From: Flavobacterium sp. HTF
Lineage (GTDB): Bacteria > Bacteroidota > Bacteroidia > Flavobacteriales > Flavobacteriaceae
Direction of reading: 5' to 3'
Length of the DNA: 64,000 nucleotides
Assembly: GCF_003105115.1 (NCBI RefSeq)
Contig: NZ_QETH01000010.1
Span: forward strand, 1-64,000
The notes beneath the pieces were generated by a model. The model did not search any database and was not told where the DNA came from. It was given only the letters and a program-made list of their open reading frames with translations. Below, piece by piece: positions 31,116 to 41,569 of this stretch. Both the position numbers and the translations under genes were made by a program. Position 1 is the first letter of the stretch. Every line of letters starts with the position of its first letter.

Positions 31116-32588
31116 ATGTCAATAATGCGAGTTAAACCAATATCTGCTTTTGAAGCTGATATGAAAAAAAGTGATTTAAAAAGGGTTTTAGGAAAATGGA
31201 GCCTTACTGCAATTGGAGTTGGTGCCATTATAGGTGGAGGAATTTTTGTTCTTACCGGTACCGGAGCATATTATCATGCAGGTCCTGCGTTGGCAGTTTC
31301 CTTCATTATCGCAGGTATAGCCTGTGTTTTTGCGGCTCTTTGTTATTCTGAATTTGCTTCTATTTTACCTGTTGAAGGTTCTGCTTATGCTTATGCCTAT
31401 GGTACAATTGGAGAAATATTTGCCTGGATAATTGGTTGGGGACTTATTCTTGAATATGCAATGGGGTCAATGACAGTAGCAGTTTCCTGGTCAGGGTATT
31501 TTAATAAATTGCTCAAAATGTTTCATATTCATTTGCCTGACTGGCTAACAACTGATCCTGCCAGTTATACCGGAGAAGGTTTTTCTATGAACCTTCCGGC
31601 TTTTTTAATTGTGGTTTTGGTTATTTCTTTACTTATTAAAGGAACAAGAAGTGCAGCAAAAGCAAACAACTTTATTGTTGTGCTTAAAGTTTCTGCTGTA
31701 ATATTTGTAATTATTGCCGGTCTTTTCTTTATTGACACTGCTAACTGGACTCCATTTATTCCAGAGGCTACTAAGATTGTTGAGAAAGAAACAACTCATA
31801 ATGCTTATGGTATTGCTGGTATTGTATCTGGTGCTGCAGCTATTTTCTTTGCTTATGTAGGTTTTGATGCAGTTTCTACACAAGCTGGTGAAGCTGTTAA
31901 TCCTAAAAAAGATGTTCCGTTTGCTATTATTGCTTCACTATTAATCTGTACAACCTTATATATTCTGGTTTCTTTAGTATTAACCGGAATGATGAACTAT
32001 AAAGATTTTAATCCGCTAGGAAAATATCCTGATGCTATTAAAGCACCTGTTGCTTATGCATTTGATATTGCCGGACAAGGATGGGCAGGATTAATTATTA
32101 CTATTGCAGCTACTGTTGGTTTAGTTTCTGTACTAATGGTAATGATTATGGGACAATCAAGAATTTTCCTTGGTATGTCTAAAGATGGATTAATTCCTTC
32201 TGTGTTTTCTAAAGTAAATCCGATTTCGGGAACTCCAAAAACTAACTTAATTATTTTGGGTGGTATTATTGCTACAGTTGCTTCTTTTACCCCTATCAAT
32301 AAATTAGCTGATATGACAAGTTTCGGAACTCTGTTCGCCTTTACAATGGTTTGTATCGCGGTTTGGATTTTAAGAGTAAAACAACCTAATTTAACAAGAA
32401 CATTTAAAGTTCCTGCTTTACCAGTTATTGCAGTTTTAGGTATTGCTATCAACACTTATTTAATGATTAATTTAAGTCATGACGCACAATTACTGTCTCT
32501 TGGCTGGTTAGCTATTGGTGTTTTGGTTTATTTTGGATATAGCAAGAAAAGATCAAAACTTAATAATATTAATAATGATGTTGAATAG
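31116..32588 (+). CDS. APC-superfamily amino acid permease
   Basis: 490-residue integral membrane transporter with about 12-13 predicted helices, of the basic amino acid/polyamine branch. The first helix carries GVGAIIGGGIFVLTG, the substrate-binding motif of the family. The start at 31116 (MSIMRVKPISAF) was chosen over an in-frame TTG at 31083 that lies inside the predicted promoter; an ATG at 31125 is also possible. The substrate is unknown. Monocistronic, with a bidirectional terminator downstream. Confidence 0.92.
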   Translation: MSIMRVKPISAFEADMKKSDLKRVLGKWSLTAIGVGAIIGGGIFVLTGTGAYYHAGPALAVSFIIAGIACVFAALCYSEFASILPVEGSAYAYAYGTIGEIFAWIIGWGLILEYAMGSMTVAVSWSGYFNKLLKMFHIHLPDWLTTDPASYTGEGFSMNLPAFLIVVLVISLLIKGTRSAAKANNFIVVLKVSAVIFVIIAGLFFIDTANWTPFIPEATKIVEKETTHNAYGIAGIVSGAAAIFFAYVGFDAVSTQAGEAVNPKKDVPFAIIASLLICTTLYILVSLVLTGMMNYKDFNPLGKYPDAIKAPVAYAFDIAGQGWAGLIITIAATVGLVSVLMVMIMGQSRIFLGMSKDGLIPSVFSKVNPISGTPKTNLIILGGIIATVASFTPINKLADMTSFGTLFAFTMVCIAVWILRVKQPNLTRTFKVPALPVIAVLGIAINTYLMINLSHDAQLLSLGWLAIGVLVYFGYSKKRSKLNNINNDVE

Positions 32589-32606
32589 GACATCTTATTA
32601 TTTCAT

Positions 32607-32640
32607 AAAAAAAACTCCAAATTTTCATTTGGAGTTTTTT
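32607..32640. terminator. Bidirectional terminator between the permease and PspC genes
   Basis: Stem AAAACTCCAAAT / ATTTGGAGTTTT flanked by A- and T-runs, between convergent genes. Confidence 0.85.
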
Positions 32641-32868
32641 TTATAAATCAAAAACCGAAGTTCGTTTAGCTCTTATTAAATCTTTTAAGCGAATCCAGAA
32701 TGCCAGTGTCAAATAGACTCCAAAACCTAAACCTACGGTTACAAACGAAATGTAGATAAAAAACAATCTTACGCTCGTTACACGCATTCCCAGCTTATCT
32801 GCTAATCTTGAAGATACGTGAAAACCATATTTTTCGAAAAAGAATTTAAGTTTTACAATAGCTGACAT
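32641..32868 (-). CDS. PspC-domain membrane protein
   Basis: 75 residues with one long membrane segment (about 33-60) and the PspC pattern (KYGFHVSSRLADKLGMRVTSVRLFFIYISF). PspC proteins act in envelope-stress responses; no PspA or PspB is adjacent. It is placed 86 bases after the DUF2851 gene. Confidence 0.85.
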   Translation of the reverse strand: MSAIVKLKFFFEKYGFHVSSRLADKLGMRVTSVRLFFIYISFVTVGLGFGVYLTLAFWIRLKDLIRAKRTSVFDL

Positions 32869-32954
32869 ATATCTGATTTTAAATTTAGATTCCTGTGACT
32901 TTACTCAGGATGACAAAAATACAAATTATCTGATTATCTATATTTTCTAAATGA

Positions 32955-34226
32955 CTAATTATTTTTGAGCAGTTCCATTCCAATGGCACATCGCAAACAT
33001 CCTTTATGATTACAGAATTCATTTTTAAGTTGTAACAATGACTGGGTTTGAAATGCATTTTTAGATACAACCCCAAAAGAATCAAATTTGTCGATTATGG
33101 AATTTTTCTCGGGAGTAACCTCTTTCATAAAAGCAATTAAATCTTCAAAAACAGACTCTCCCATTTTCTCTGAATAAGCAAACTGAACAGGAATAATTGT
33201 ATTTAATATAATCAAATCTATGAATGCTTTTGATAACGTTTTTGCTTTTTTAGGGCTTTCTTTATCAAACTGATAATGGTTCTGCCAATACGGGCTGGCG
33301 GAAACATTCATTAATTCATAAACTTCCTTAACTGATTTTAGAGTAATTATTTTAGAGAACAAGTTCTGATGCCTGTTATACAAACCAGCTAACTGTGAAA
33401 GCCTGATTGTGGGGAAATTATCCGGACGGTGTTTAAAAAACTGAAGCGGATCGGTATGAACTTTTGCCAACTGATATTTATTCAGCAGATAAAAATACCT
33501 GAATTTTAAATCATTAAAATATACATCTTGTTTATCAGCATCCAATAATCCTGAGGCTCCAAAAAGTAATGCTTCGAGATTTTCGATTTCAAAACTTTCT
33601 TTTCTTATAAATGAAAACGGAATTGATTTAGCGATCTGCAAAAAGGTATTACCATTTGTATTTAAGCCAAAGTTCTTCGCCAGCAGGCAAAATAAAACGG
33701 CTTCCCAGTCCTGATTTGTTTCTTCGAGCAAATCATATACAAATTTTGATTTGCGCTCTAAGCGCTCAAAAAACAAACGTTCCTGCCAGTTTTCAAAAAC
33801 AAAATTGTCAATCCGGTCAATTTCTTTTTCGCAGGAAATCCATGATTTTGGGTTTACCAATGAATAATAACTGTTTAGTGTTTCAGATGCAACGTAATTT
33901 TTTAAAATTAAAACAGGGATTTCGGTATTATCTTCCCGGAATATCTCTGTATCATGTTCCCAAACAACATGCAGAATTACATTTTCATAAGCAGGATTTT
34001 TTTCATGCCCGTGCAAATACCAATCTGATGATTTGAGGTGAATTTCGACATTCCCTGCCCATTTTTGATTTCCTATTATAATTTGTGCGTTAAAGAAATC
34101 AGGACCTGCAAGTTCCAAATACTCACCAACTTTAATAATCACAAGCGATTCATCCTGGGCAGTTCTTAGGTTCAGTGCTTCAAACTTCCTGAATTTCCAG
34201 AGGTAATGAAGAAAATCTTCTTTCAT
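32955..34226 (-). CDS. DUF2851 family protein
   Basis: 423 residues, cytoplasmic, no signal peptide. The N-terminal half (AGPDFFNAQIIIGNQKWAGNVEIHLKSSDWYLHGH) and the C-terminal cysteine cluster CNHKGCLRCAIGMELL fit DUF2851. The Cys-rich tail (three Cys within ten residues) hints at metal binding. Function unknown in the family. Confidence 0.88.
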   Translation of the reverse strand: MKEDFLHYLWKFRKFEALNLRTAQDESLVIIKVGEYLELAGPDFFNAQIIIGNQKWAGNVEIHLKSSDWYLHGHEKNPAYENVILHVVWEHDTEIFREDNTEIPVLILKNYVASETLNSYYSLVNPKSWISCEKEIDRIDNFVFENWQERLFFERLERKSKFVYDLLEETNQDWEAVLFCLLAKNFGLNTNGNTFLQIAKSIPFSFIRKESFEIENLEALLFGASGLLDADKQDVYFNDLKFRYFYLLNKYQLAKVHTDPLQFFKHRPDNFPTIRLSQLAGLYNRHQNLFSKIITLKSVKEVYELMNVSASPYWQNHYQFDKESPKKAKTLSKAFIDLIILNTIIPVQFAYSEKMGESVFEDLIAFMKEVTPEKNSIIDKFDSFGVVSKNAFQTQSLLQLKNEFCNHKGCLRCAIGMELLKNN

Positions 34227-34304
34227 TGTTAGGTCTTTATATTTAATTTTATAAAAACTTAAAAATAAATAAAATAATACTATTCTTACAAAATATATTT
34301 ACAA

Positions 34305-34787
34305 TTATTTCAGCATATATAATTTGGCGCAGGCTCGTGCATCTGAAAGAGCTTCGTGGTGATTTAAATGAATATTCATTTCGCGGCAGCAATCACTTAA
34401 TTTAGTTGGCTTTAATCCTTTTGCTTTGTAAATTTTGACCGTGCATTCCCATTTAGGAGCGATATTTAAATCTTCATATTGCAAACCATGCAGCAGCATT
34501 GATTTCATCAAAACATTGCGGTCAAAACTTTCATTATGTGCTACAACCACTTTGTTTTTTAATCTCTTTTCAATTTCAGGATAGACCTGCACGAAAGATT
34601 TCGCATTTACAGTATCTCTGGGATAAATTCCGTGTACCCGAATTGTAAACGGATTGAATTCATTGTTGGGAGGTTTTATCAAACTCACGAATTCATCTAC
34701 TATTATTCCGTTTTCTACAGTAACAATTCCAACAGAACAGGGATGATAAGCTGTTGCAGTTTCAAAATCTATGGCAATAAAATTCAT
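34305..34787 (-). CDS. DEDDh 3'-5' exonuclease (DnaQ-like)
   Basis: 160 residues. Exonuclease motif I is DFETA (Asp7, Glu9), motif II NESFDRNVL and motif III HHEALSDA, together the DEDDh set of the DnaQ family. It is a stand-alone nuclease rather than a polymerase subunit, of the small DNA polymerase III epsilon-like type. The role (repair, proofreading or RNA turnover) is not defined by context. Confidence 0.9.
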   Translation of the reverse strand: MNFIAIDFETATAYHPCSVGIVTVENGIIVDEFVSLIKPPNNEFNPFTIRVHGIYPRDTVNAKSFVQVYPEIEKRLKNKVVVAHNESFDRNVLMKSMLLHGLQYEDLNIAPKWECTVKIYKAKGLKPTKLSDCCREMNIHLNHHEALSDARACAKLYMLK

Positions 34788-34803
34788 AATTTTTATGTGA
34801 ATC

Positions 34804-34847
34804 TAAAAAAATCCATAAACCTAACTTTGAAATTAGATTTATGGATT
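34804..34847 (-). terminator. Terminator of the cystathionine beta-synthase-like gene
   Basis: Stem AATCCATAAA / TTTATGGATT with an inner CCTAA/TTAG helix, followed on the minus strand by TTTTTTT. Confidence 0.8.
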
Positions 34848-34868
34848 GTAAGGTTATTAAATGTGATC

Positions 34869-36230
34869 TTATTTTATAGATCCAATAATATCATATTTAG
34901 TTATAATATGGTGATTGCCATTTTGAAGTTCAATTAAGACAGCATCATTCTCTTTGGTAAATAATTTTGAAACTTCCTCAATCGGAGTTCCCATTTTAAC
35001 AATAGGAAAAGGTTTTCCCATTACTTCTTTAATTGGTTTTTCGGCAACATTTTTATCGGCAACGTAACTTCTAAATAAGTCTGTTTCATCAACAGAACCC
35101 ACAAATCCGTTGATATCCACCACCGGAATTTGCGAAATTTTATATTTACGCATACGCTCAATTGCATGTGAAACTAACTCTTCTGTGCGTACAACAATTA
35201 ATTCCTTATCAATATGATCTTTTATAACGTCTTCGGCTTTTGTTACGCTTTCTTCTAAAAATCCACGTTCGCGCATCCAGTCATCATTGAACATTTTACC
35301 GACATAACGGCTTCCTGAATCGTGAAACAATACCACAACTACATCATCGGGCTTAAAGTGTTCTTTAAGCTGCAACAATCCTTTTATGCAGGCACCGGCA
35401 GAATTCCCCACAAAAATAGCTTCTTCCAAAGCAATTTTTCTGGTGTAAACAGCTGCATCTTTATCAGTTACTTTTGTAAATCCGTCAATCAAAGAAAAAT
35501 CAACATTTTTAGGTAAAATATCTTCTCCAATTCCTTCTGTAATATAGGAGTAAATTTCATTTTCATCAAAAATTCCCGTTTCATGGTATTTTTTAAAAAC
35601 GGATCCGTAGGTATCAATTCCCCAGATTTTGATGTTTGGATTTTTTTCTTTTAAGTATTTTCCAACTCCCGAAATTGTTCCTCCGGTTCCTACTCCAACT
35701 ACAAAATGTGTGATTTTACCGTCTGTTTGTTTCCAGATTTCCGGCCCGGTCTGCTCATAATGTGCCAAGGAATTTGACATATTATCATATTGGTTTACAT
35801 ACCATGAATTTGGTGTTTCTTCGGCCAGACGTTTTGAAACTGAATAGTACGATCTTGGATCTGTAGGTTCAACATCTGTAGGACAAACAACTACTTTGGC
35901 ACCAACGGCACGCAAAATATCCATTTTTTCCTTAGATTGTTTATCTGATATTACACAAATTAATTTGTATCCTTTAATGATGGCTACAAGCGCCAATCCC
36001 ATTCCTGTATTTCCGGACGTACCTTCAATAATAGTTCCTCCGGGTTTCAGGCGGCCATCTGCTTCTGCATCTTCGATCATTTTTACGGCCATTCTGTCTT
36101 TAACAGAATTTCCGGGATTAAAAGTTTCGACTTTTGCTAATACCAGTGCATCAATTTCAGCAACAACTTTATTGAGTTTCACCAATGGCGTATTACCAAT
36201 TGTTTCTAAAATATTTTTTGAAAAGTCCAT
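34869..36230 (-). CDS. Cystathionine beta-synthase-like PLP enzyme with two CBS domains
   Basis: 453 residues: a PLP-dependent fold II domain (Lys44 in GNSVKDRMA; phosphate-binding loop EGTSGNTGMG; GTGGTISG) and two C-terminal CBS domains (from about residue 335). Cystathionine beta-synthases make cystathionine from serine and homocysteine; related enzymes make cysteine from O-acetylserine. The CBS domains suggest regulation by an adenosyl ligand. No cystathionine gamma-lyase lies beside it, so the exact reaction is uncertain. Confidence 0.88.
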   Translation of the reverse strand: MDFSKNILETIGNTPLVKLNKVVAEIDALVLAKVETFNPGNSVKDRMAVKMIEDAEADGRLKPGGTIIEGTSGNTGMGLALVAIIKGYKLICVISDKQSKEKMDILRAVGAKVVVCPTDVEPTDPRSYYSVSKRLAEETPNSWYVNQYDNMSNSLAHYEQTGPEIWKQTDGKITHFVVGVGTGGTISGVGKYLKEKNPNIKIWGIDTYGSVFKKYHETGIFDENEIYSYITEGIGEDILPKNVDFSLIDGFTKVTDKDAAVYTRKIALEEAIFVGNSAGACIKGLLQLKEHFKPDDVVVVLFHDSGSRYVGKMFNDDWMRERGFLEESVTKAEDVIKDHIDKELIVVRTEELVSHAIERMRKYKISQIPVVDINGFVGSVDETDLFRSYVADKNVAEKPIKEVMGKPFPIVKMGTPIEEVSKLFTKENDAVLIELQNGNHHIITKYDIIGSIK

Positions 36231-36278
36231 TGTATTTAAATTTAATTTTTGGTTTTAAAATTGAAACAGAACCCTGAA

Positions 36279-38246
36279 TTATTGGAAGAAATTCCAAACT
36301 AAACCAAATCGGATAACGAAATCGCGATACGGGTTATTAGGTGCTGAGTAATAGTTGTTTCCTGAAAAAGCAGCATTAAAATGTTCTGCTTTTAAATAAA
36401 ATCTTGTCTGGCGAATCCTTGCATTTACAAAAAAATCAAAATTGGCATAATTCCCTATTTTCTTTTCATTCTGAACAAAAAATTCTCCAATAACCGGGTT
36501 ATAATCATTACCGTAATATTCTGTAAAATAGTTAAAAGTAATTCCCGTCTGCATATACAATGCTTTCTTAAAAAAGTAACCTGAGTAATAAAAAGTATTT
36601 CTGGTAACAAAATCAGGTACATTTAAAATTAAATCTGACTGATCTACTTTTTGATATAAAAATGTGTTATCCAAAGCAAAACGTCCGAATTTAAATTCAC
36701 GGCTGGCTTTTACAGACAAATAATTGATCACGTTGCCGTATTGTGCCGGATTTATAATCTGGGTCAGGGTATCTTTTTCAGCTGGTGAAGAAACATCTGC
36801 AAAATAAAGATGGTCTTTTAAAACCGTGTACTGAACCTCAGCATTTAACCATGGCGTAGATACATTTGCACTAAGCGTGTTTATTTTTTCATTCTTAAAA
36901 TTATTATACCAATTGTATTTTAAGAAACTGCTTTGATACAGATTGTAATTATTATTTGGCAATTTGTTGATGTTTCTGTATCTGAAATCGAATTTGATTT
37001 TATCATTTAAGTCATATCTCAATTTTGCGTCTAAATCTGAAAGAGACTGATTTGTTATCGATCTTGTATATAAAAAACGGCCATTCCATTTATTCTTCTG
37101 GTATTCGTACTGCCCTCCTACATTGTTGATCTGCAGAAATAAATTGTCAGGAATTCTAACCCCTTCGTCACCCATTATAATACGGTTGTATTTATAATTT
37201 GATCTGTAATCGTCAATGAAAAAATTAAATTTACCCAAAAGTACATTTTCATAAGCAAGACCTGCCTTATTGTACAATTTTTCAAAACGTGTCTGATCTT
37301 TAATACCACCGGTAACATATGATTCTCCAAATCTCAGTGCCGTAGTGTTTCCAACGTTTGAAGTAAGAGTAGGCTGATTGTACTCGAAAAATTTGTTTTC
37401 ATAATTAAACTGATGTGTCACGTATAAATTATTACTTCCTTCTTTTGGATTGATTCTGAAACCATGATCAAAAAACAAACGTCTTCCTTTTAAAAATGAT
37501 TCAGCATCAGTCAGATAAACTTGTAATCGCTGACGATTGGCAAAATTCTTATCTCCGCTCTCAAAATTCTCAGGTGTTGTTATCCCTCCGTTTTCTTCAT
37601 TCAGGATATCCTGATAGGTATAATGTGCATTTAAAATATATCTTCTGTCAGTTGTAAAATAACTGGTTGTCATTCTGAAATTACCCGTACTTGTCAACTG
37701 GTTAATGTAATCACCCTCAGACCGTAATCCTCTGTATGCCAAAGAAAAATTAAGGTTTTTTGAGGTATTTAATGTAATAAAGGAGTCAACATTCTGCCCT
37801 TTATTAATTGTTGAATTAAAAAAGAGTTCTGTTAAAGGAGTTGCTACAGAGTAATAGTTAATCTGGTTCGCTTCTAAAAAATTAAAATGCTTTCCTCTAA
37901 AACCAATTTCAGGATAAGGTGAAAAATCGGTTAAACTATATTGTAACGTATTATAAGTCTGTCCGATATTAGAAAAAGGCAACAGTCCAAAATTATCTTT
38001 TCTAAGATAGTTGTGTCTGTAAGCACTTTTTAATGTCAATGATGTATCAACATAGGTCGTATCATGCTCCAAAGTAATAATCTGGTATTGATCTATGGTA
38101 GCAATTTTAGCTTTTTTCTTTTTTACGGTATCTGTTATACTTGAATATTTTGTATTCATATCCAGATTATTTTTAGACGTATTTTTTTCCTGAGAAAATA
38201 ATAATATTGGTACGACTAATAGATATAGAAAAAAGAATATTCTCAT
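36279..38246 (-). CDS. Putative outer-membrane porin (beta-barrel)
   Basis: 655 residues with an N-terminal signal peptide (FFFLYLLVVPILLFSQEK) and alternating aromatic strands through to a C-terminal Phe-Gln (GLVWNFFQ). The pattern matches the Bacteroidota putative porin group (DUF4289-like) rather than TonB receptors; no plug domain is visible. The substrate is unknown. A TACCTTTG -7-like element lies at 38290-38297, about 44 bases upstream. Confidence 0.8.
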   Translation of the reverse strand: MRIFFFLYLLVVPILLFSQEKNTSKNNLDMNTKYSSITDTVKKKKAKIATIDQYQIITLEHDTTYVDTSLTLKSAYRHNYLRKDNFGLLPFSNIGQTYNTLQYSLTDFSPYPEIGFRGKHFNFLEANQINYYSVATPLTELFFNSTINKGQNVDSFITLNTSKNLNFSLAYRGLRSEGDYINQLTSTGNFRMTTSYFTTDRRYILNAHYTYQDILNEENGGITTPENFESGDKNFANRQRLQVYLTDAESFLKGRRLFFDHGFRINPKEGSNNLYVTHQFNYENKFFEYNQPTLTSNVGNTTALRFGESYVTGGIKDQTRFEKLYNKAGLAYENVLLGKFNFFIDDYRSNYKYNRIIMGDEGVRIPDNLFLQINNVGGQYEYQKNKWNGRFLYTRSITNQSLSDLDAKLRYDLNDKIKFDFRYRNINKLPNNNYNLYQSSFLKYNWYNNFKNEKINTLSANVSTPWLNAEVQYTVLKDHLYFADVSSPAEKDTLTQIINPAQYGNVINYLSVKASREFKFGRFALDNTFLYQKVDQSDLILNVPDFVTRNTFYYSGYFFKKALYMQTGITFNYFTEYYGNDYNPVIGEFFVQNEKKIGNYANFDFFVNARIRQTRFYLKAEHFNAAFSGNNYYSAPNNPYRDFVIRFGLVWNFFQ

Positions 38247-38415
38247 TTGATAGCTTTATATAGAGTTATTTCGGCAAAAATTTGTTGAGCAAAGGTAAAA
38301 GATAAAAACGTATAAATAAAAAAACACTTCAAATTATACCATTGCATTAGTAAATAGTATGAAACGAAGGTTTTTACAGAAAATTTTATAATATTTGCTT
38401 TTTAAATTCAATACA

Positions 38416-39081
38416 ATGCTTCAGTTAAATTTTTCAGGACATCATTTAGAGACTGGTACCGATGAAGCCGGACGTGGCTGTTTAGCAGGTCCTGTGACTG
38501 CTGCTGCCGTAATTCTGCCTCCTGATTTTAATAATGAAATATTAAATGACAGTAAACAATTGTCTGAAAAAATAAGAGAGCAGCTAAAACCCATTATAGA
38601 GCAGCATGCTGTCTGTTTTTCTGTAACGCATTTGCATCCTGATGAAATTGACGAAATCAATATTCTGAATGCTTCTATGAAAGGGATGCAGGAATGTATC
38701 TTAAAATTACACCACAAACCTGAATTTATTATCGTCGACGGAAATCGCTCGCTGAATGCAAAACTGGGCATGAAAAACAATTTCGGAAAACAATTTTCTT
38801 TGTCTGAAATAGAGCTATTAAAATCAATTCCAAATCAAAGTATCATAAAAGGAGATTCCAAATTTTTAAGTATTGCCGCGGCATCTGTCCTGGCAAAAAC
38901 CTATCGTGATGAATATATGAATCGCATTCATGAAGAATTCCCGATGTATAACTGGAAACAAAATAAAGGATATCCAACAAAAGAACACCGTGAAGCCATT
39001 AGAGAATTCGGAACGACAAAATACCACCGAATGAGTTTCAGGCTTTTACCCGAACAACTGGAACTTGATTTCTGCCAATAA
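38416..39081 (+). CDS. rnhB: Ribonuclease HII
   Basis: 221 residues; removes ribonucleotides and RNA primers from RNA-DNA hybrids. The DEAGRG motif is at residues 16-21 with catalytic Asp16 and Glu17; further acidic residues lie in IIVDGNRSL and in the region TYRDEYM. The start at 38416 (ATG) was preferred to an in-frame TTG 21 bases upstream. Monocistronic; the terminator is shared with the convergent TonB receptor gene. Confidence 0.95.
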   Translation: MLQLNFSGHHLETGTDEAGRGCLAGPVTAAAVILPPDFNNEILNDSKQLSEKIREQLKPIIEQHAVCFSVTHLHPDEIDEINILNASMKGMQECILKLHHKPEFIIVDGNRSLNAKLGMKNNFGKQFSLSEIELLKSIPNQSIIKGDSKFLSIAAASVLAKTYRDEYMNRIHEEFPMYNWKQNKGYPTKEHREAIREFGTTKYHRMSFRLLPEQLELDFCQ

Positions 39082-39113
39082 AAAAAGACTTATCAACTGA
39101 TAAGTCTTTTTTT
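39081..39113. terminator. Bidirectional terminator between rnhB and the TonB receptor
   Basis: Stem AAAAAGACTTATCA / TGATAAGTCTTTTT with a short loop and flanking A and T runs, between convergent genes. Confidence 0.85.
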
Positions 39114-39127
39114 GTAATTGTACTGAA

Positions 39128-41502
39128 CTAAAATTGAAATTTATAACCAAAATCGGGAGAAAAACCTATTTGATCTTTTTGATTGATACTATTGGTCAGA
39201 CGATTATATTCTCTTGTAAAAACATTGGTATGATTGGTAACGTTTTGAAAATCGATATAAAACTGATGAAACCTCTTTTTTGTTTTACTGTTAAATTTAA
39301 TTCCAAACTTTACATCCAGTCTTAAATAAGGATCGTATTGTTTGCTAAATGCATTTGCATCATCCTTAATTTCATAACCCGCGTTGTTTGAAGCTGCCAA
39401 ATCAACCGGGGTGTAATATCGTCCGCCTGCAGTTGTAAATTTTGTATCAATTGAAAATACATTTTTTTTGTCTTTTCCTATTTTAAATTCTTTTCCACCT
39501 AAAAGATTAATTACATAGCCGTTATTAAAAGGTGAATTTCGTTCTATATTATCACTTCCTTTATATTTACTTTCAAAAAGAGAAGTTGTAAACAAAGCAT
39601 AATAGCCTTCGCTGAAAAACTTTTCGATTGTAAATTCAACTCCCTGGTTATGCCCTTTTCCTTTGCTCAACAAAGAAGTTTTATCAATTGAATAACCAAA
39701 ATCAGCCCCTTCTGTTAAGGAAGAATAGCTGCTCGGAAATGCCTCAACAGCTGCTTTGCTAATATCCTGATAATAGACTTCAACTTTTCCTCGCCACTTT
39801 CTCGCCAATCGGACATCGTACCCCAGAACATAATGCTGGCTTTGCACTAAATCCAGATTTTTATTGGTCTGAACCTGATTACCATTTACAAATTCATTTA
39901 GAAATAAAATCGGGGCCGGAACACTCTGATGATGAATTCCATAACCAAAATTTATGGTATTGGAGGAATTGAATGCATAAGACAAAGCTGTTCTGGGTTC
40001 TACTACAAATTCTTTATTTATAGAAAAATACTGTCCGTGAACTCCGGCATTAAAAGTTAGTTTTTCTGTTAATCTAAATTGTCCCTGTGCAAACGGCTGT
40101 ACAATATTGTAATTCCCGTCATTATTGACAATCTGAACTAAGTCAGCATAACCGTCACCATCAGTATCCTGCTGTCTGTCCCTTGTTTCAATGTCTGCTT
40201 TTAAGGTATAATTTTCCAAAAGTAATCCTGTCCTGATGGTCGTTTTTTTGCTGAGTTTTGAATTGAACAACGTAGAGAATGTCACTCTGCTTTCTGAATT
40301 ATCAACATCAGAGAATCGCAGTTTATTTTCTGCCGGAGTACCAAAATCGTAATAACGATCATTTTTATAAGTGTTACCCGAATCGGAATATCCAATAATT
40401 GTTTTTAATGATGAATTACTGCCAAGATCAAGATTATGTTTCAGTCCAAATGAACCAAACGAAGATCTGGCAAAACCATCTTCGTCCTGCGCTGCAAAAG
40501 GATCATCTTTGTCAATATCTTTTCCTAAAAAATCAATATCCGATTTACCATAAATTCCAAAAACAGAGAAGTTGCCTATTTTACTTTTTCCGAAATCAAT
40601 GTTAAAGCTAATATCGCTATAATTGGGTTGGGCTTCGGTTCCTGCCAGTCCTGTAACGCCTACAAAACCATATCTTGCTGATGCAACAAAAGAACCTCCT
40701 TTTTTCCAAGCGGACCTTCTGCCATAAATTCCAATCCCGGGTAAGCTCCGGCACTAATCATATACTCGTATTCATCAGGATTTCCTTTTCTAAAACCTAA
40801 ATCAAAAACACCTGCAATTGCATTTCCGTATTCAGCAGGAAAAGCAGAAGTCATAAAATCAGAATTCGCCAAAAGATTAGGATTCAGTGCAGAAACGGGT
40901 CCTCCTGTAGTACCCAGGGTCGAAAAGTGATTCGGATTCGGAACAGGCATTCCTTCAATTCGCCACAACATTCCCGACGGAGAATTTCCTCTCACCACAA
41001 TATCATTTCGGCTGTCATCGCTTGTTGCGACACCTGCAAAGTTCGAAACCAGACGCGCTACATCGCTCCTGCCTCCGGAAAATCGCGTAACTTCTTCGGG
41101 GCTAAATTGTTTTGTAGAAACAACAGCCATTTTATTAACTGCTTTTGATTTGTTTGAACTTGAAGTAATGACAATTTCATTCAACGAATTAAATTTTTCC
41201 GTCATTGCGACTGTCAGCAAATTATCTTTACCGGTTGTGACATCCAGATCAGAAACAGAGGTACTTTCATATCCATCAAAACTAATGCTGATGCTTTGTC
41301 GTCCTATAGGAATTTCAGGTAATGTAAAATTACCTTCCTGATCAGATGTAGTTTGATTTTCATCATTTCCGATTAACATGATTATCGCTCCGGAAATAGG
41401 TTTTTCAGATTGTTTGTCAATTATTTTTCCCTTGACAACTCCTGTCTGGGCATAAGTAGTGATGCCAAGAAGACTTAGAACAATCCATACTATTTTTTTC
41501 AT
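39128..41502 (-). pseudogene. TonB-dependent receptor, interrupted by a -1 frameshift
   Basis: Two frames together encode a 791-residue receptor: signal peptide (WIVLSLLGITTYAQT), carboxypeptidase-regulatory-like domain (about 22-105), plug domain (about 120-270) and a 22-strand-type beta-barrel to the end (FGYKFQF). The first frame alone stops after 280 residues at 40660, inside the start of the barrel. The break lies at an A6G run (40699-40705): one extra A, or a -1 ribosomal shift, restores GKKGGSFVASARYGFVG and the rest of the barrel. Everything else in both frames looks intact, so it may be a recent mutation, a sequencing error, or a programmed shift. The substrate is unknown; a -7-like element lies at 41530-41537. 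Confidence 0.8.
40699..40705 (-). other. A-AAA-AAG heptamer at the receptor frameshift
   Basis: In the upstream frame the codons read GGA AAA AAG, so the bases form the A-AAA-AAG heptamer in the phase used by dnaX-type -1 frameshift sites. A -1 shift here continues in the barrel frame with GGA GGT TCT. A small TTGC/GCAA hairpin lies about 12 bases downstream, too weak to be persuasive. Confidence 0.6.
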
Positions 41503-41569
41503 TTTGCTTTTGCTTTATTGGTTATAGAGCAAAAGTAAATCGTGGCATTTTCTTAAAAATTGACTAAAG

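Noticed and set aside
38395-38415. TTG start for RNase HII
   Set aside because: The extra seven residues have no family support, and an ATG follows.
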